Shown in pieces: positions 49,137 to 58,245 of a stretch of DNA of 64,000 nt. Below the pieces are notes generated by a model, which did no database searches, was not told the DNA's origin, and was given only the letters and a program-made list of their open reading frames with translations. Position 1 is the stretch's first letter; each line of letters begins with the position of its first letter. The DNA is from Lapidilactobacillus luobeiensis (GTDB lineage: Bacteria > Bacillota > Bacilli > Lactobacillales > Lactobacillaceae): the NCBI RefSeq assembly GCF_024345205.1, contig NZ_BROC01000014.1, positions 1 to 64,000 on the forward strand. Direction: 5' to 3'. The translations under genes were made by a program, and so were the position numbers.

Positions 49137-50642
49137 ATGCCTAAAATTGAAATCAAAGACCTAACCTTCGGCTACGATCAACAAGGCACGCTCTTGTTTG
49201 ACCACGCCGACTTAAATTTAGAATCGACCTGGAAACTAGGCCTGATCGGACGTAACGGTCGGGGGAAAACCACCCTGCTGAAATTGTTACAACATCAGCT
49301 CCCTTTCTCCGGGGAAATCAACCAACCGCTGAATTTCGTCTATTTTCCGCAAACGATCGCCGACCCGACGCAATTGACTTACGAATTGATTGCCGCGCTG
49401 TCGCCTAGCGAATTGTGGGAGGTCCAACGGGAATTGAACTTGTTACAAGTGGATGAGGGCGTGCTGTGGCGGCCTTTCGCTGACCTGTCTGGCGGCGAGC
49501 AGACGAAGGTTTTGCTGGCATTGTTGTTCACGGATACGACCAACTACCCGCTGATCGACGAACCGACCAATCATTTGGATCTGCAAAGCCGGCAGCAAGT
49601 CGCCCGCTATTTGCGCCAGAAGCATCAGGGATTCATTGTGGTCAGTCACGATCGGCATTTTATCGATGAAACGACCGACCATATTTTGGCCATTGATAAG
49701 GCCAAGTTGACCTTGATGCAAGGAAATTTCAGCAGTTACGAGCAGCAAAAGCAGCAACAGGACGATTACGAACAAGCGCAAAACAGCAAACTCAAAAAAG
49801 ATATCGGGCGCCTGCGCCAAACCGCGGCGGAAAAGGCGGCCTGGTCCCATTCCCGTGAGAAAGACAAATACGGGCAGCAACACGTCAAAAATAGTGGCGC
49901 GATCGGCGATACCGGCTTTATCGGCGCCCGCGCCGCCCGCACGATGAAACGTTCGAAGAATCTCCAACATCGCATGGAAACAGAGATCAGCGAAAAAGAA
50001 ACGCTCCTGAAAAACATTGAATATATTGATCCCTTGGGTATTAATTTTCAACCGACTTTTCGCAAGAATCTGTTAACGGTGAAAGATTTTCAGTTGGGCT
50101 ATGAAAAGGAACAGCCCTTATTTCAACCGGTCAGTTTTCAGCTTGACCGGGGCCAACAATTGGCGCTGATCGGCCCCAACGGCGTGGGCAAATCGTCACT
50201 GATCCGCACGCTTTTAGGTGAATTCCGCGGGATCCGCAGCGGTGAATTCCAAATGTCGGATCAGCTTAGGATCAGCCGGGTGCGGCAGGATTATCAGGAT
50301 AACCGCGGTTCGCTGGCCGACTTTGCCGAAGCTCAGCACTTGGATTACCAGCTGTTCTTAAATAACCTGCATAAGCTAGGGCTGCCGCGCAACGCGTTTT
50401 CCAGTCGGATCGAGCAGTTGAGTATGGGCCAGCAGAAGAAAGTCGAGTTAGCCAAATCCCTGGCGCAACCGGCCGAACTGTATTTATGGGATGAGCCGCT
50501 GAATTATTTGGACGTTTTCAATCAGGAACAATTGGAACAACTGATCACCGATTTCAAGCCCACCTTATTGTTGATCGAACATGATCAGGACTTCATCGCC
50601 CACGTCACCGACCAAGTCGTTCAGCTTCGCCCGCAATCCTAG
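49137..50642 (+). CDS. Lsa-family ABC-F ribosomal protection protein
   Basis: 501 aa with two ATP-binding cassettes and no membrane segments. Walker A motifs GRNGRGKTT and GPNGVGKSS, signatures DLSGGEQTK and QLSMGQQKK, and the interdomain linker GAIGDTGFIGARAARTMKRSK match the Lsa group by eye (length, RGKTT, SMGQ). Lsa proteins displace lincosamides, streptogramin A and pleuromutilins from ribosomes. It appears chromosomal and may be intrinsic to the species. The TGAGGTGATGAATCT leader gives a good RBS; no regulatory leader peptide is evident. Confidence 0.88.
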   Translation: MPKIEIKDLTFGYDQQGTLLFDHADLNLESTWKLGLIGRNGRGKTTLLKLLQHQLPFSGEINQPLNFVYFPQTIADPTQLTYELIAALSPSELWEVQRELNLLQVDEGVLWRPFADLSGGEQTKVLLALLFTDTTNYPLIDEPTNHLDLQSRQQVARYLRQKHQGFIVVSHDRHFIDETTDHILAIDKAKLTLMQGNFSSYEQQKQQQDDYEQAQNSKLKKDIGRLRQTAAEKAAWSHSREKDKYGQQHVKNSGAIGDTGFIGARAARTMKRSKNLQHRMETEISEKETLLKNIEYIDPLGINFQPTFRKNLLTVKDFQLGYEKEQPLFQPVSFQLDRGQQLALIGPNGVGKSSLIRTLLGEFRGIRSGEFQMSDQLRISRVRQDYQDNRGSLADFAEAQHLDYQLFLNNLHKLGLPRNAFSSRIEQLSMGQQKKVELAKSLAQPAELYLWDEPLNYLDVFNQEQLEQLITDFKPTLLLIEHDQDFIAHVTDQVVQLRPQS

Positions 50643-50711
50643 TGCAGCGGACGGGGCCAGCGTGCCAGCCACCGCTCCTGATTATTCGCCAATCTAATTG
50701 TATTTCCTGAT

Positions 50712-50752
50712 ATAGAACAGACCGGTCTAAAACCGAGTCTGTTCTATTTTCT
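50712..50752 (+). terminator. terminator after the Lsa-like gene
   Basis: ATAGAACAGAC pairs with GTCTGTTCTAT, followed by TTT. Confidence 0.8.
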
Positions 50753-50988
50753 GTACCAAAAATATTTTCTTGCTACTTTCCAAAAATGACATGAGCGGTA
50801 ATTTTTCAGAAACAATCAGCTTGTGGCTAGTCTCTTTACAGAAACAATTGTGATCATTCGACTAGATCAGCATGCCAAAAGCGCTGATTTTTCCCTGTAC
50901 CAGTGGACTTCAAACGCTTTACATCTGTTTTCATTCGTTCTAGGATAAAGTTGTCAGAACCTGAACAAGTTTGAAAGAGATGTTGAAA

Positions 50989-52407
50989 ATGTCTAAGTTA
51001 GCGACGACAGCAATCAGCGCGCCAAATGTGGACGACGCGATCAACCAATTGGTCAGCCGTGGGGTGGTGGCCTTCAAGAAATATCAGAACTACGATCAAA
51101 CGCAAGTGGATGCGATCTGCGCCGCCATCGTGCGCACCGCGATCCGGCACGCCAAGGAGTTGGCCTTTCTCGCCTACAAGGAGACCGGGCGGGGCAACGC
51201 TGAGGATAAAGCAATCAAGAATATTTATGCCAGTCAATACATTTGGAATGAGATCAAAGACGACCAAACCGTGGGCGTGATCAGTCGCGACGGGCACAAC
51301 GGTTTGGAAAAAATCGCGGAACCACTAGGGGTGATCGCCGGGGTAACGCCGGTGACCAATCCCACTTCCACGGTGATTTTCAAGATTTTGCTGGCTTTGA
51401 AAACACGGAACGCGATTATTTTCGGCTTACATCCCCAAGCTCAGGAATGCGGCAGCGCCACCTGTCAACTTTTGGCCACGGCGGCGGTCAACGCGGGGGC
51501 GCCGGCGAATTTGATCCAGTGGATCCAGCAACCAAGCATTGCGGCCACATCCGCGTTGATGAACCATCCGCAAGTCAACTTGGTCTTGGCCACCGGCGGC
51601 CCCAGCATGGTCAAAGCCGCCTATTCCACCGGCAAACCGGCGATGGGTGTTGGTCCTGGCAACGCGCCGGCTTACATTGAAAAAACCGCCAACATCGCCA
51701 ACGCCGTCGCTGACATCATCATGTCGAAGACGTTCGACAACGGCATGATCTGCGCCTCCGAGAACAGCATTGTCGTCGATCGCGACGTTCTCGAAGCGGT
51801 CAAACAAGAATTCCAACGGCAAGGCGCCTTCTTCGTGGCGCCAGCCGACGTGGCCAAGTTGAGCGCCACCGTGATCGATCCCGAACGCCACACCGTTCGC
51901 GGCCCGATCGCCGGACAAAGCGCCACCCGCATCGCCGACTTGGCCGGTATCAAAGTCCCCGCGAACACCAAGTTATTGATCGGCGAAATCGCCGGCATCG
52001 GTCCCAACTACCCACTTTCCGGAGAAAAGTTGTCCCCTGTTTTGTCCATGTATGTGGCCAATAATCAGCAAGCCGCCTTCAGTATTTGCCTGGGACTGCT
52101 GAATTACGGCGGCTTAGGTCACACTGCCGTTGTCCACTCCCAAGACAACGATTTGATTGAACGCTTTGGCGCCATGATGCCCGCCTGCCGGATCCTGGTC
52201 AACACCCCTGGCTCCCTAGGCGGCATCGGCGGTCTCTTCAACAAGCTGACCCCCTCCCTGACTTTAGGCACCGGTTCTTACGGCAAAAACTCGATCTCCC
52301 ACAATTTGACCGACTTCGATCTGTTGAACATCAAAACCGTTGCCCGCGCAACCCGGCGGCCCCACGAATTGATCAACGAGATCCGCGACGTTTTACATGA
52401 ATATTAG
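50989..52407 (+). CDS. acetylating aldehyde dehydrogenase, stand-alone
   Basis: 472 aa CoA-dependent aldehyde dehydrogenase, equivalent to the N-terminal half of AdhE. The catalytic Cys255 is in NGMICASENS; EPLGVIAGVTPVTNPTS and GVGPGNAPAYIE are typical. It converts acetaldehyde (or another aldehyde) and CoA to the acyl-CoA with NAD. No alcohol dehydrogenase domain follows; a terminator does. No eut or pdu genes are nearby, so it is not obviously part of a microcompartment. The exact start (50971, 50980 or 50989) is uncertain because the RBS is weak. Confidence 0.88.
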   Translation: MSKLATTAISAPNVDDAINQLVSRGVVAFKKYQNYDQTQVDAICAAIVRTAIRHAKELAFLAYKETGRGNAEDKAIKNIYASQYIWNEIKDDQTVGVISRDGHNGLEKIAEPLGVIAGVTPVTNPTSTVIFKILLALKTRNAIIFGLHPQAQECGSATCQLLATAAVNAGAPANLIQWIQQPSIAATSALMNHPQVNLVLATGGPSMVKAAYSTGKPAMGVGPGNAPAYIEKTANIANAVADIIMSKTFDNGMICASENSIVVDRDVLEAVKQEFQRQGAFFVAPADVAKLSATVIDPERHTVRGPIAGQSATRIADLAGIKVPANTKLLIGEIAGIGPNYPLSGEKLSPVLSMYVANNQQAAFSICLGLLNYGGLGHTAVVHSQDNDLIERFGAMMPACRILVNTPGSLGGIGGLFNKLTPSLTLGTGSYGKNSISHNLTDFDLLNIKTVARATRRPHELINEIRDVLHEY

Positions 52408-52451
52408 GAAAACACAGCCGCCTAAGCGACTGCAGTAATCGTCACCTCGAC

Positions 52452-52500
52452 AAAAACCTCCCGACATACTAAAATGCACTTTAGTATGTCGGGAGGTTTT
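52452..52500. terminator. bidirectional terminator
   Basis: AAAACCTCCCGACATACTA pairs perfectly with its complement around a short loop. It can end both the dehydrogenase and mutY transcripts. Confidence 0.88.
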
Positions 52501-52652
52501 GTTAGGAAGAACCGCTTTGACCCAGACTTTTGCGTTGCGTTGGAGCACTGACGCCCGCCTAAAATTTTGAATAATTCAGCTTTGAACACCGCCATTCAAT
52601 CTCTTGGGCGGATGTTTTTGACAACCTTAGTGTTAGCCACCTGCCGCCAACC

Positions 52653-53990
52653 CTAATTGGGCAAGTCCAGCGCTTGTAACATTTTCCGCTGGACCGTGGG
52701 CAAGGCCGCCGCGGGAAAATCTGCTGCCGCGAACCAACGGCCGGGTAAATTGGCCAAATCGGGCACCTGCGGCAACTCCGCCGTCAATAAATGCAGTTGC
52801 CACTGCCGGTGGGTAAAGGTGTGCTTGACCAGCGGCAAATGTGGATCACGCAAAGGGAGTGGTGTCGGCCACCCACTCAACGCTTGCCACGCCGTCGTCA
52901 CCGCCGCTAGTAAAACTACCGGGTCGCTCAGTTCAGTTGCAAGCTCGGTTGGCTGGGACTTTTGCCGCTGGGCCGGCTGACCGTTCTGCTTCTCATTCTT
53001 TTGGTCAGTGACCTGATCGGTTGGTTGCCCAGCACCATTTTTGGCGGGCGCCGCTAACGGATTTGCCGTGGTCAGGGTTTTGTCGGGCTGGTCAGCTTGG
53101 CTGGCAGTTAGCAGCTCATCTTGATCCAATAACGGGAATAGCCACAACCGCGCCAGCATCCCCGTGGTCGGCCGCTGCAACAAGAGCCACCCCGCCGGAC
53201 TATGGATCGCCAAGGCGAAATAATGCTGGACCACCGGCCGGGCTTTTTTCTGGCGCACGGGATATTGCAAACTCGTGCCCGCCGCCGCGCTGGCATCGAA
53301 ACGGCGTAAAGGTGACTGGGTCTCATCTGGATTCTTGGCGGTCATGTAACGGGTGCCGATGTCCATGATTGCCTGATTGAAATCGCCCGGGCGCGCCGGG
53401 TCGATCAAGCGGGCGATGATCGTGCTGAACACCAAACGTGTCTGCGGTTTGGTGATATCCAAGTCGATTTCCAACAAGCGGGCAAAGACGCGAAAAGCAT
53501 TGCCATCCACTGCCGGTACCGCCTCACCAAAAGCAATACTCGCGATCGCGCCAGCGGTATACGGCCCAACGCCCGCCAGATCGACCAGTTCGGCGGCCGT
53601 GCGTGGCCAAACACCGGCGTAGTCATGCACCAATTGTTGCGCCGCCTTTTGCAAGTTGCGGGCCCGGGAATAGTAGCCCAATCCTGACCATAATTGCAAC
53701 AATTGTTCTTCCGGCACCGTCGCTAAATCTTGAATCGTCGGTAGTGCCGCCAAAAAGCGTTGGTAGTATGGGATCACCGTCTGCACTTGGGTTTGTTGCA
53801 ACATGATCTCACTCAAGAGGATATGATACGGCTCTTGATCTTGGCGCCAAGGCAGGTCGCGGCCCTCAGCGTCGTACCAGCTCAACAATGTCTGGCGGAA
53901 CGCGGCGATTTTTTCAGGTGACCAGGTCAAATAATGGTCGGCCAAACTTACTACGGTTGCTTTTGCTACGGTTGTTTGCGTCTTGCTCAT
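52653..53990 (-). CDS. mutY: A/G-specific adenine glycosylase lacking the iron-sulfur cluster
   Basis: 445 aa base-excision enzyme that removes A opposite 8-oxoG. Catalytic Glu61 (LLSEIMLQQTQV), helix-hairpin-helix LAGVGPYTAGAIA (138-150) and Asp162 (AVDGNAFRV) are present. The four cluster cysteines of the family (C-x6-C-x2-C-x5-C) are replaced at exactly spaced positions by Met216, Glu223, Ser226 and Asp232. The NUDIX-like C-terminal domain has a 60-residue Gln/Thr/Lys-rich insert (about 295-350), which explains the extra length. The ATG at 53990 is preferred over a GTG at 54005. Confidence 0.9.
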   Translation of the reverse strand: MSKTQTTVAKATVVSLADHYLTWSPEKIAAFRQTLLSWYDAEGRDLPWRQDQEPYHILLSEIMLQQTQVQTVIPYYQRFLAALPTIQDLATVPEEQLLQLWSGLGYYSRARNLQKAAQQLVHDYAGVWPRTAAELVDLAGVGPYTAGAIASIAFGEAVPAVDGNAFRVFARLLEIDLDITKPQTRLVFSTIIARLIDPARPGDFNQAIMDIGTRYMTAKNPDETQSPLRRFDASAAAGTSLQYPVRQKKARPVVQHYFALAIHSPAGWLLLQRPTTGMLARLWLFPLLDQDELLTASQADQPDKTLTTANPLAAPAKNGAGQPTDQVTDQKNEKQNGQPAQRQKSQPTELATELSDPVVLLAAVTTAWQALSGWPTPLPLRDPHLPLVKHTFTHRQWQLHLLTAELPQVPDLANLPGRWFAAADFPAAALPTVQRKMLQALDLPN

Positions 53991-54182
53991 TTTCTGTTGC
54001 CCCACTTCTCTTGAATGCTGCGCTAAGCGTACCCGAATTTTCCGCCTTTTGCAAAAAAATCCGCGTAGTTGCGTTCGCTTACTCTGGCGAAACGTAGCTC
54101 CGATCCAATAATTTTTCGCTGCGCAGGACGTTGATAGTAGGCAGGTATGGTCGCTGAGGGCTCCCGATAAAAACGTGTTTTG

Positions 54183-54809
54183 CTAGTCGGCGGGCCGATC
54201 GAGCAGGCGCGGGTCGATCCGCAGATCTTTAAAATAAAACTCGCGATCGCGGGCGCCAACTGGACGAGCGACTTTGCAAGGGTTGCCATAAGCGACCACA
54301 TTGTCAGGCAGGTCCTTGGTCACCACACTGCCCGCGCCGACGACCACGTTAGCGCCGATCGTCACTCCGGGCATGATCAAAACACCGGCGCCGATCCAAC
54401 AATTCGTCCCGATATGAACAGGTGCATTATACTGATAACCCTGGCCGCGCAAGCTCGGTTCGATCGGATGACCCGCCGTCGCAATCGTTACATTAGGTCC
54501 GAACATCGTCCGACTTCCCACATAGATATGGGTGTCATCGACCATGGTCAAATTGAAATTACCATAGATATTATCGCCAAAGTGGACATGATGGCCGCCA
54601 AAGTTGGCGTGAAAAGGCGGTTCAAGATAACAGCCGCTTCCGATCTCGGCGAACATCTCGTGTAACAATTGGTTCCGCCGCGCTTGCTCTTTAGGCCGCG
54701 TTTGATTGTAATCATATAACAATTCGAGACAATCCACTTGGACCTTGGCGATCTCTGGGTCATCAGGATGATAGAGCGCTTGTGTATGCATTTTTGTTTG
54801 ATCATTCAT
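54183..54809 (-). CDS. maltose/galactoside O-acetyltransferase family protein
   Basis: 208 aa left-handed beta-helix acetyltransferase. The N-terminal cap has ALYHPDDPEI; the hexapeptide coil runs from YLEPPFHANFG through GGHHVHFGDNIYGNFN, GPNVTIATAGHPIEPSLR (catalytic His) and IGAGVLIMPGVTIGANVVVGAGSVVTKDLP. The start at 54809 aligns with the family N-terminus and has AGAAGGGA upstream; an ATG at 54845 overlaps the stop of the small gene before it (ATGA). It acetylates a sugar, with the acceptor unknown. Confidence 0.88.
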   Translation of the reverse strand: MNDQTKMHTQALYHPDDPEIAKVQVDCLELLYDYNQTRPKEQARRNQLLHEMFAEIGSGCYLEPPFHANFGGHHVHFGDNIYGNFNLTMVDDTHIYVGSRTMFGPNVTIATAGHPIEPSLRGQGYQYNAPVHIGTNCWIGAGVLIMPGVTIGANVVVGAGSVVTKDLPDNVVAYGNPCKVARPVGARDREFYFKDLRIDPRLLDRPAD

Positions 54810-54841
54810 ATTTGATTGACGATTCCCTTCTGTAGCTGTAT

Positions 54842-54988
54842 TCATGATTTAAAAATCTGATCGATTATTTTGGTCCCCTCGATCGGCGACCTGAGTTCAG
54901 TAATGATCCCGGTGATCAGCGTCGCCACACCACTGAACGCGGAAAGGCTGAGAATACTGGGTAGGACCCAGCGTTTTTCTTTTGGCAT
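54842..54988 (-). CDS. small membrane protein, 48 aa
   Basis: Unannotated-size gene between the AraC regulator and the acetyltransferase. ATG at 54988 with GTGAGGACG 5 nt upstream. The protein has a basic start (MPKEKRW), one hydrophobic segment (about 9-30, SILSLSAFSGVATLITGII) and an acidic/basic tail. Its stop overlaps the first possible ATG of the acetyltransferase, implying one mRNA. No family recognised. Confidence 0.6.
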   Translation of the reverse strand: MPKEKRWVLPSILSLSAFSGVATLITGIITELRSPIEGTKIIDQIFKS

Positions 54989-55052
54989 TAAAACGTCCTC
55001 ACTTCATTATCTGGCAAGAACTTTATCACGATCAGCGCCGCTTGAGGCGACA

Positions 55053-55955
55053 CTATCGCAAGCAATCGGCGTCATTGTCGGCTTTTATCTGCGCTTGTCT
55101 GAGATCAGGCTGTCTAGTCGCGGTTTTGCGGAACTGCGAGGGCGTTTGTCCCAACCAATTCAGAAAATTGCGTTGAAAAGTTTTGATACTGCCAAAACCA
55201 CACTGAGTGGCGATATAATCAATACTCTTGTTAGTCTCTAACAACAGCCGCCGCGTGCTGATCAACCGCACTTGGCGGATATAAGCGTGAACAGACATCC
55301 CGACCAATTCTTGAAATTGTTGATTAAGCGTTGTCAACGACACATGCGCGAATACCGCCAGATCAGCGCTGTGCAATTCAGTCGCGTAATCATGGTGGAT
55401 CTTCGTCATGACGCGATCGACCAACTGCGGGTTACGGGCAAGCTCGACTTCCTCAGCAAGGGTCACGAAATGACGCCCTAACAGAACCAGCATTTGATAA
55501 AAATGACTCAAAATAATGAGCCGATCATAATCATCCAATCCTGCCACCAGCAATTTGCGAATCGCCAACGCGTGAGTAAATAGCGCTTGATAGGCCTGGT
55601 CTTGCGCCGGATCTTGCGGCCGCCCCTGTAACTGTAAGTGCCACGATGCGCTGACCGGTAATTTTCCCTGCAAGAATGTTTCATCGATAATGAAACCAAA
55701 TTCGTCCCAGTTTAGTTGTCCCGCACCGACCGCACGATGGATCACTCGACGATCAACCGCCCAACAATCTCCCGGCGTAAATTGATGAGCCTGGCCATTT
55801 TCAGTAAAGATCAGTGGCCCGCCGCTAACAAGAAAATTCAATTCGATCCCAGGATGCCAGTGCGCTGGCACCGCGATCGGCAGCGGCGCTTGATGTTGGA
55901 AAAATTTAAAAGGCAACTTAGGCCATTGTTTGACTTGCTCGAATTGGATCATCAT
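55053..55955 (-). CDS. AraC family regulator with cupin N-terminus
   Basis: 300 aa. The N-terminal half is a cupin-like sensor (HWHPGIELNFLVSGGPLIF, FTPGDCWAVDRRVIHRA). The C-terminal half holds two helix-turn-helix motifs: LAVFAHVSLTTLNQQFQELVG and DYIATQCGFGSIKTFQRNFLNWLGQTPSQFR. Such regulators often respond to sugars, and the adjacent sugar acetyltransferase fits. AAAGGAGCGCGA precedes the ATG. It lies 64 bp upstream of the small membrane protein gene. Confidence 0.9.
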   Translation of the reverse strand: MMIQFEQVKQWPKLPFKFFQHQAPLPIAVPAHWHPGIELNFLVSGGPLIFTENGQAHQFTPGDCWAVDRRVIHRAVGAGQLNWDEFGFIIDETFLQGKLPVSASWHLQLQGRPQDPAQDQAYQALFTHALAIRKLLVAGLDDYDRLIILSHFYQMLVLLGRHFVTLAEEVELARNPQLVDRVMTKIHHDYATELHSADLAVFAHVSLTTLNQQFQELVGMSVHAYIRQVRLISTRRLLLETNKSIDYIATQCGFGSIKTFQRNFLNWLGQTPSQFRKTATRQPDLRQAQIKADNDADCLR

Positions 55956-56204
55956 TCGCGCTCCTTTCGCTGCGCGGTCAATGCGCCTTGTTTCTTAATC
56001 GACGTGACCTGATTTCGTTCTTGATCCACGTCAGGTTTATCATCATGATACAATTTTGCCGCAACAGGTTCAAGCAGCCTCAGTGTCCAGAGGAAAACGC
56101 TGAAGTTAGGCGCAACCGCCGGGGACGATCACTTTTGCGGCACAGCCAGAGCAGACGATCAGTTGTTATCCCCAGTGCGTGCTCGCTCATACTTACCACA
56201 AAAA

Positions 56205-56452
56205 CAGAGTGTAAGCCACCCCGGTCAGCACTTGAGCATTAGCCTAGCAATTGTTTTGGAAGCGGGTTTAGCTTCCGGAATAATTGCGTAGCTAAGCGGA
56301 AAGTGCTGGGGTGGCGAACACGTTTCAAATTCAGAGTGTAAGCCACCCCGGTTAGCTTCTGAGCATTAACCTAGTCAGGATTTTGGAGGCGTCCCTTGCC
56401 TCCGGAAGCCTGACGTAGTTAAGCGCAAGAAGCTGGGGTGGCGAACACGTTC
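56205..56452 (+). repeat. two tandem B repeats (56205-56326, 56332-56452)
   Basis: Both start CAGAGTGTAAGCCACCCCGG and end with gaacacgt-t-tc; outer arms gccaccccgg pair with ggggtggc, a different outer-arm version from the gccgacct copies. The flanking 55956-56204 and 56453-56643 hold no recognisable gene. Confidence 0.88.
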
Positions 56453-56643
56453 CAAAAAAGAGAACGCTTGCAGGGCATCCTGATACTGTCCTGTCGCACC
56501 GTTTCCCTGATCGTCACTTTGATCAACAATAAATAAACCCCCAACTCCGAGCGTCCGCTCAAGTTAAGGGTCAAATCAATCACTATTCAGTTGTTCAATA
56601 CCTATTCACTGTCTTGCTGTGTTTCCTTCTTTTTGGTTTCACG

Positions 56644-58044
56644 CTATGGGCGTGGCACGTCATTCCCCAACGCCGTAAAGCGCGGGTTGTCGCGGCCAGC
56701 CTCGCGTTCTTGGTCGATGGCTTTTTGGGCGGCGAGGTTGAGATAATTGAAGGGATAATCGAAATTAGGTTGGAACAACATGTCCACATAGGCCAGATCG
56801 TCAATAGTATTGTCGTTTTGAATCGCCAAAGAGAGAGTATTGGCGGATTGGGCGATCTCGTGCTTGCTGATCAACTGACAACCCAAGATGCGCCGTGTCT
56901 CTTGATCATAGATCAGGACGATCTTGATTTTATCAGTGGAAGGCATATAGGCTGGCCGCCAGGTGTCTTCGTAAATGATCTGTTGGGCCTTGAAACCATT
57001 GCGCAATGCGTATTTGTAGGTCAGTCCTGTGGTGGCGATGCTATAATCGAATAACTGTAAAGCCGAGGTAGCCTGAGTACCCATATAAGGCATGGTGTTG
57101 CCGAAAATATTCGTCGCCGCTAAGACCGCTTGGCGGATCGCGTTAGTCGCCAACGGGGTGTACGCTGGCCGACCGGTTGGATTGAAGCGGACAGCACAAC
57201 TGTCCCCAGCAGCGTAGATATCAGGATCAGACGTCTGCATGAATTTATTGGTCAAAAGTGCGCCATGCCGATCCATTTGGACTTGGTTGCGTAACAATGT
57301 GGTACTCGGCACGAACCCAGTACAAACGATTGCTAGATCAGCGCTGAAACTTTCACCGGACATGGTTTTGATCAAAAGATCGCCGTTCTCATCGCTGGTA
57401 AACTCAGAAACTCGCTGGTTCAAGTGGATCTCCACTTGATGAGCCTCCAACAATTCCGTGACCTTGGCCGAGATCTCGGGCCCGATATAATGATGCATCA
57501 CTTGCGAACCCGAGGTCAATAACAAAACTTCGTGGTTGGTCTGCGCATAACTTTCGGTGATTTCAGTGCCTGAATAACCTGCGCCGATCACGGCGATCCG
57601 CTGATTATGTTGTGCTGTCTCATAGATTTCTTGCGCTTGTTGATAATTTTTGCAAAGCAGCACCTTAGATTCATCAATGCCCGAAAGCGGCGGCACTGCT
57701 GCAGTCGAGCCCGTGCACATGATCAATTTGTCGTACGAATCGTCAATGACCGTGCCTGTTTTGATATCAACGGCCCGCAATCGTTTGCTGGCAGTATTGA
57801 TACTCAAAACATTATGATGGGTCAGAATATTAGCGCCTTGTCGCGTCAATTCTTCTGGCGATGAATAGAACATATCCTCTAAGTTCTTGACCTTGCCCCC
57901 CAGATAAAGGTAAATGCCACAAGAAAGAAACGAAATATCATCATTTCGTTCATAGATCGTCACTTCAGTTTGCGGATGTGTTTTTAGGATCTGCGCCGCC
58001 GCGATCGTGCCAGCGTGCGTACAGCCCACAATAACAACTTTCAT
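56644..58044 (-). CDS. nox: NADH oxidase (FAD/NAD disulfide reductase family)
   Basis: 466 aa flavoprotein. FAD-binding GCTHAGTIAA at the N-terminus, redox-active Cys42 in SFLSCGIYLYLGG, NAD-binding GAGYSGTEITESYAQ in the middle, and DIYAAGDSCAV for the second FAD motif. A single active Cys is typical of water-forming NADH oxidase and CoA-disulfide reductase. In lactobacilli it regenerates NAD and removes oxygen. RBS AGGGGGTTTCATC. The likely promoter is shared divergently with the EAL gene. Confidence 0.92.
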   Translation of the reverse strand: MKVVIVGCTHAGTIAAAQILKTHPQTEVTIYERNDDISFLSCGIYLYLGGKVKNLEDMFYSSPEELTRQGANILTHHNVLSINTASKRLRAVDIKTGTVIDDSYDKLIMCTGSTAAVPPLSGIDESKVLLCKNYQQAQEIYETAQHNQRIAVIGAGYSGTEITESYAQTNHEVLLLTSGSQVMHHYIGPEISAKVTELLEAHQVEIHLNQRVSEFTSDENGDLLIKTMSGESFSADLAIVCTGFVPSTTLLRNQVQMDRHGALLTNKFMQTSDPDIYAAGDSCAVRFNPTGRPAYTPLATNAIRQAVLAATNIFGNTMPYMGTQATSALQLFDYSIATTGLTYKYALRNGFKAQQIIYEDTWRPAYMPSTDKIKIVLIYDQETRRILGCQLISKHEIAQSANTLSLAIQNDNTIDDLAYVDMLFQPNFDYPFNYLNLAAQKAIDQEREAGRDNPRFTALGNDVPRP

Positions 58045-58245
58045 GATGAAACCCCCTTAGTGAATCGGTCTGGCCTGATTTTGCTTGGCGCAAATGTTTA
58101 CCACCATTACCTTAATGATCAAGTCGATCGATTCCCCGTTCTTACTTTTTGTAGTACAATCAATATTAGTATAAACACGCTTCAATTAATAGTGAACAGT
58201 CTTATTATACCTGATTACTGGGTGGAAATGCTTGAGGGAGCTAAC

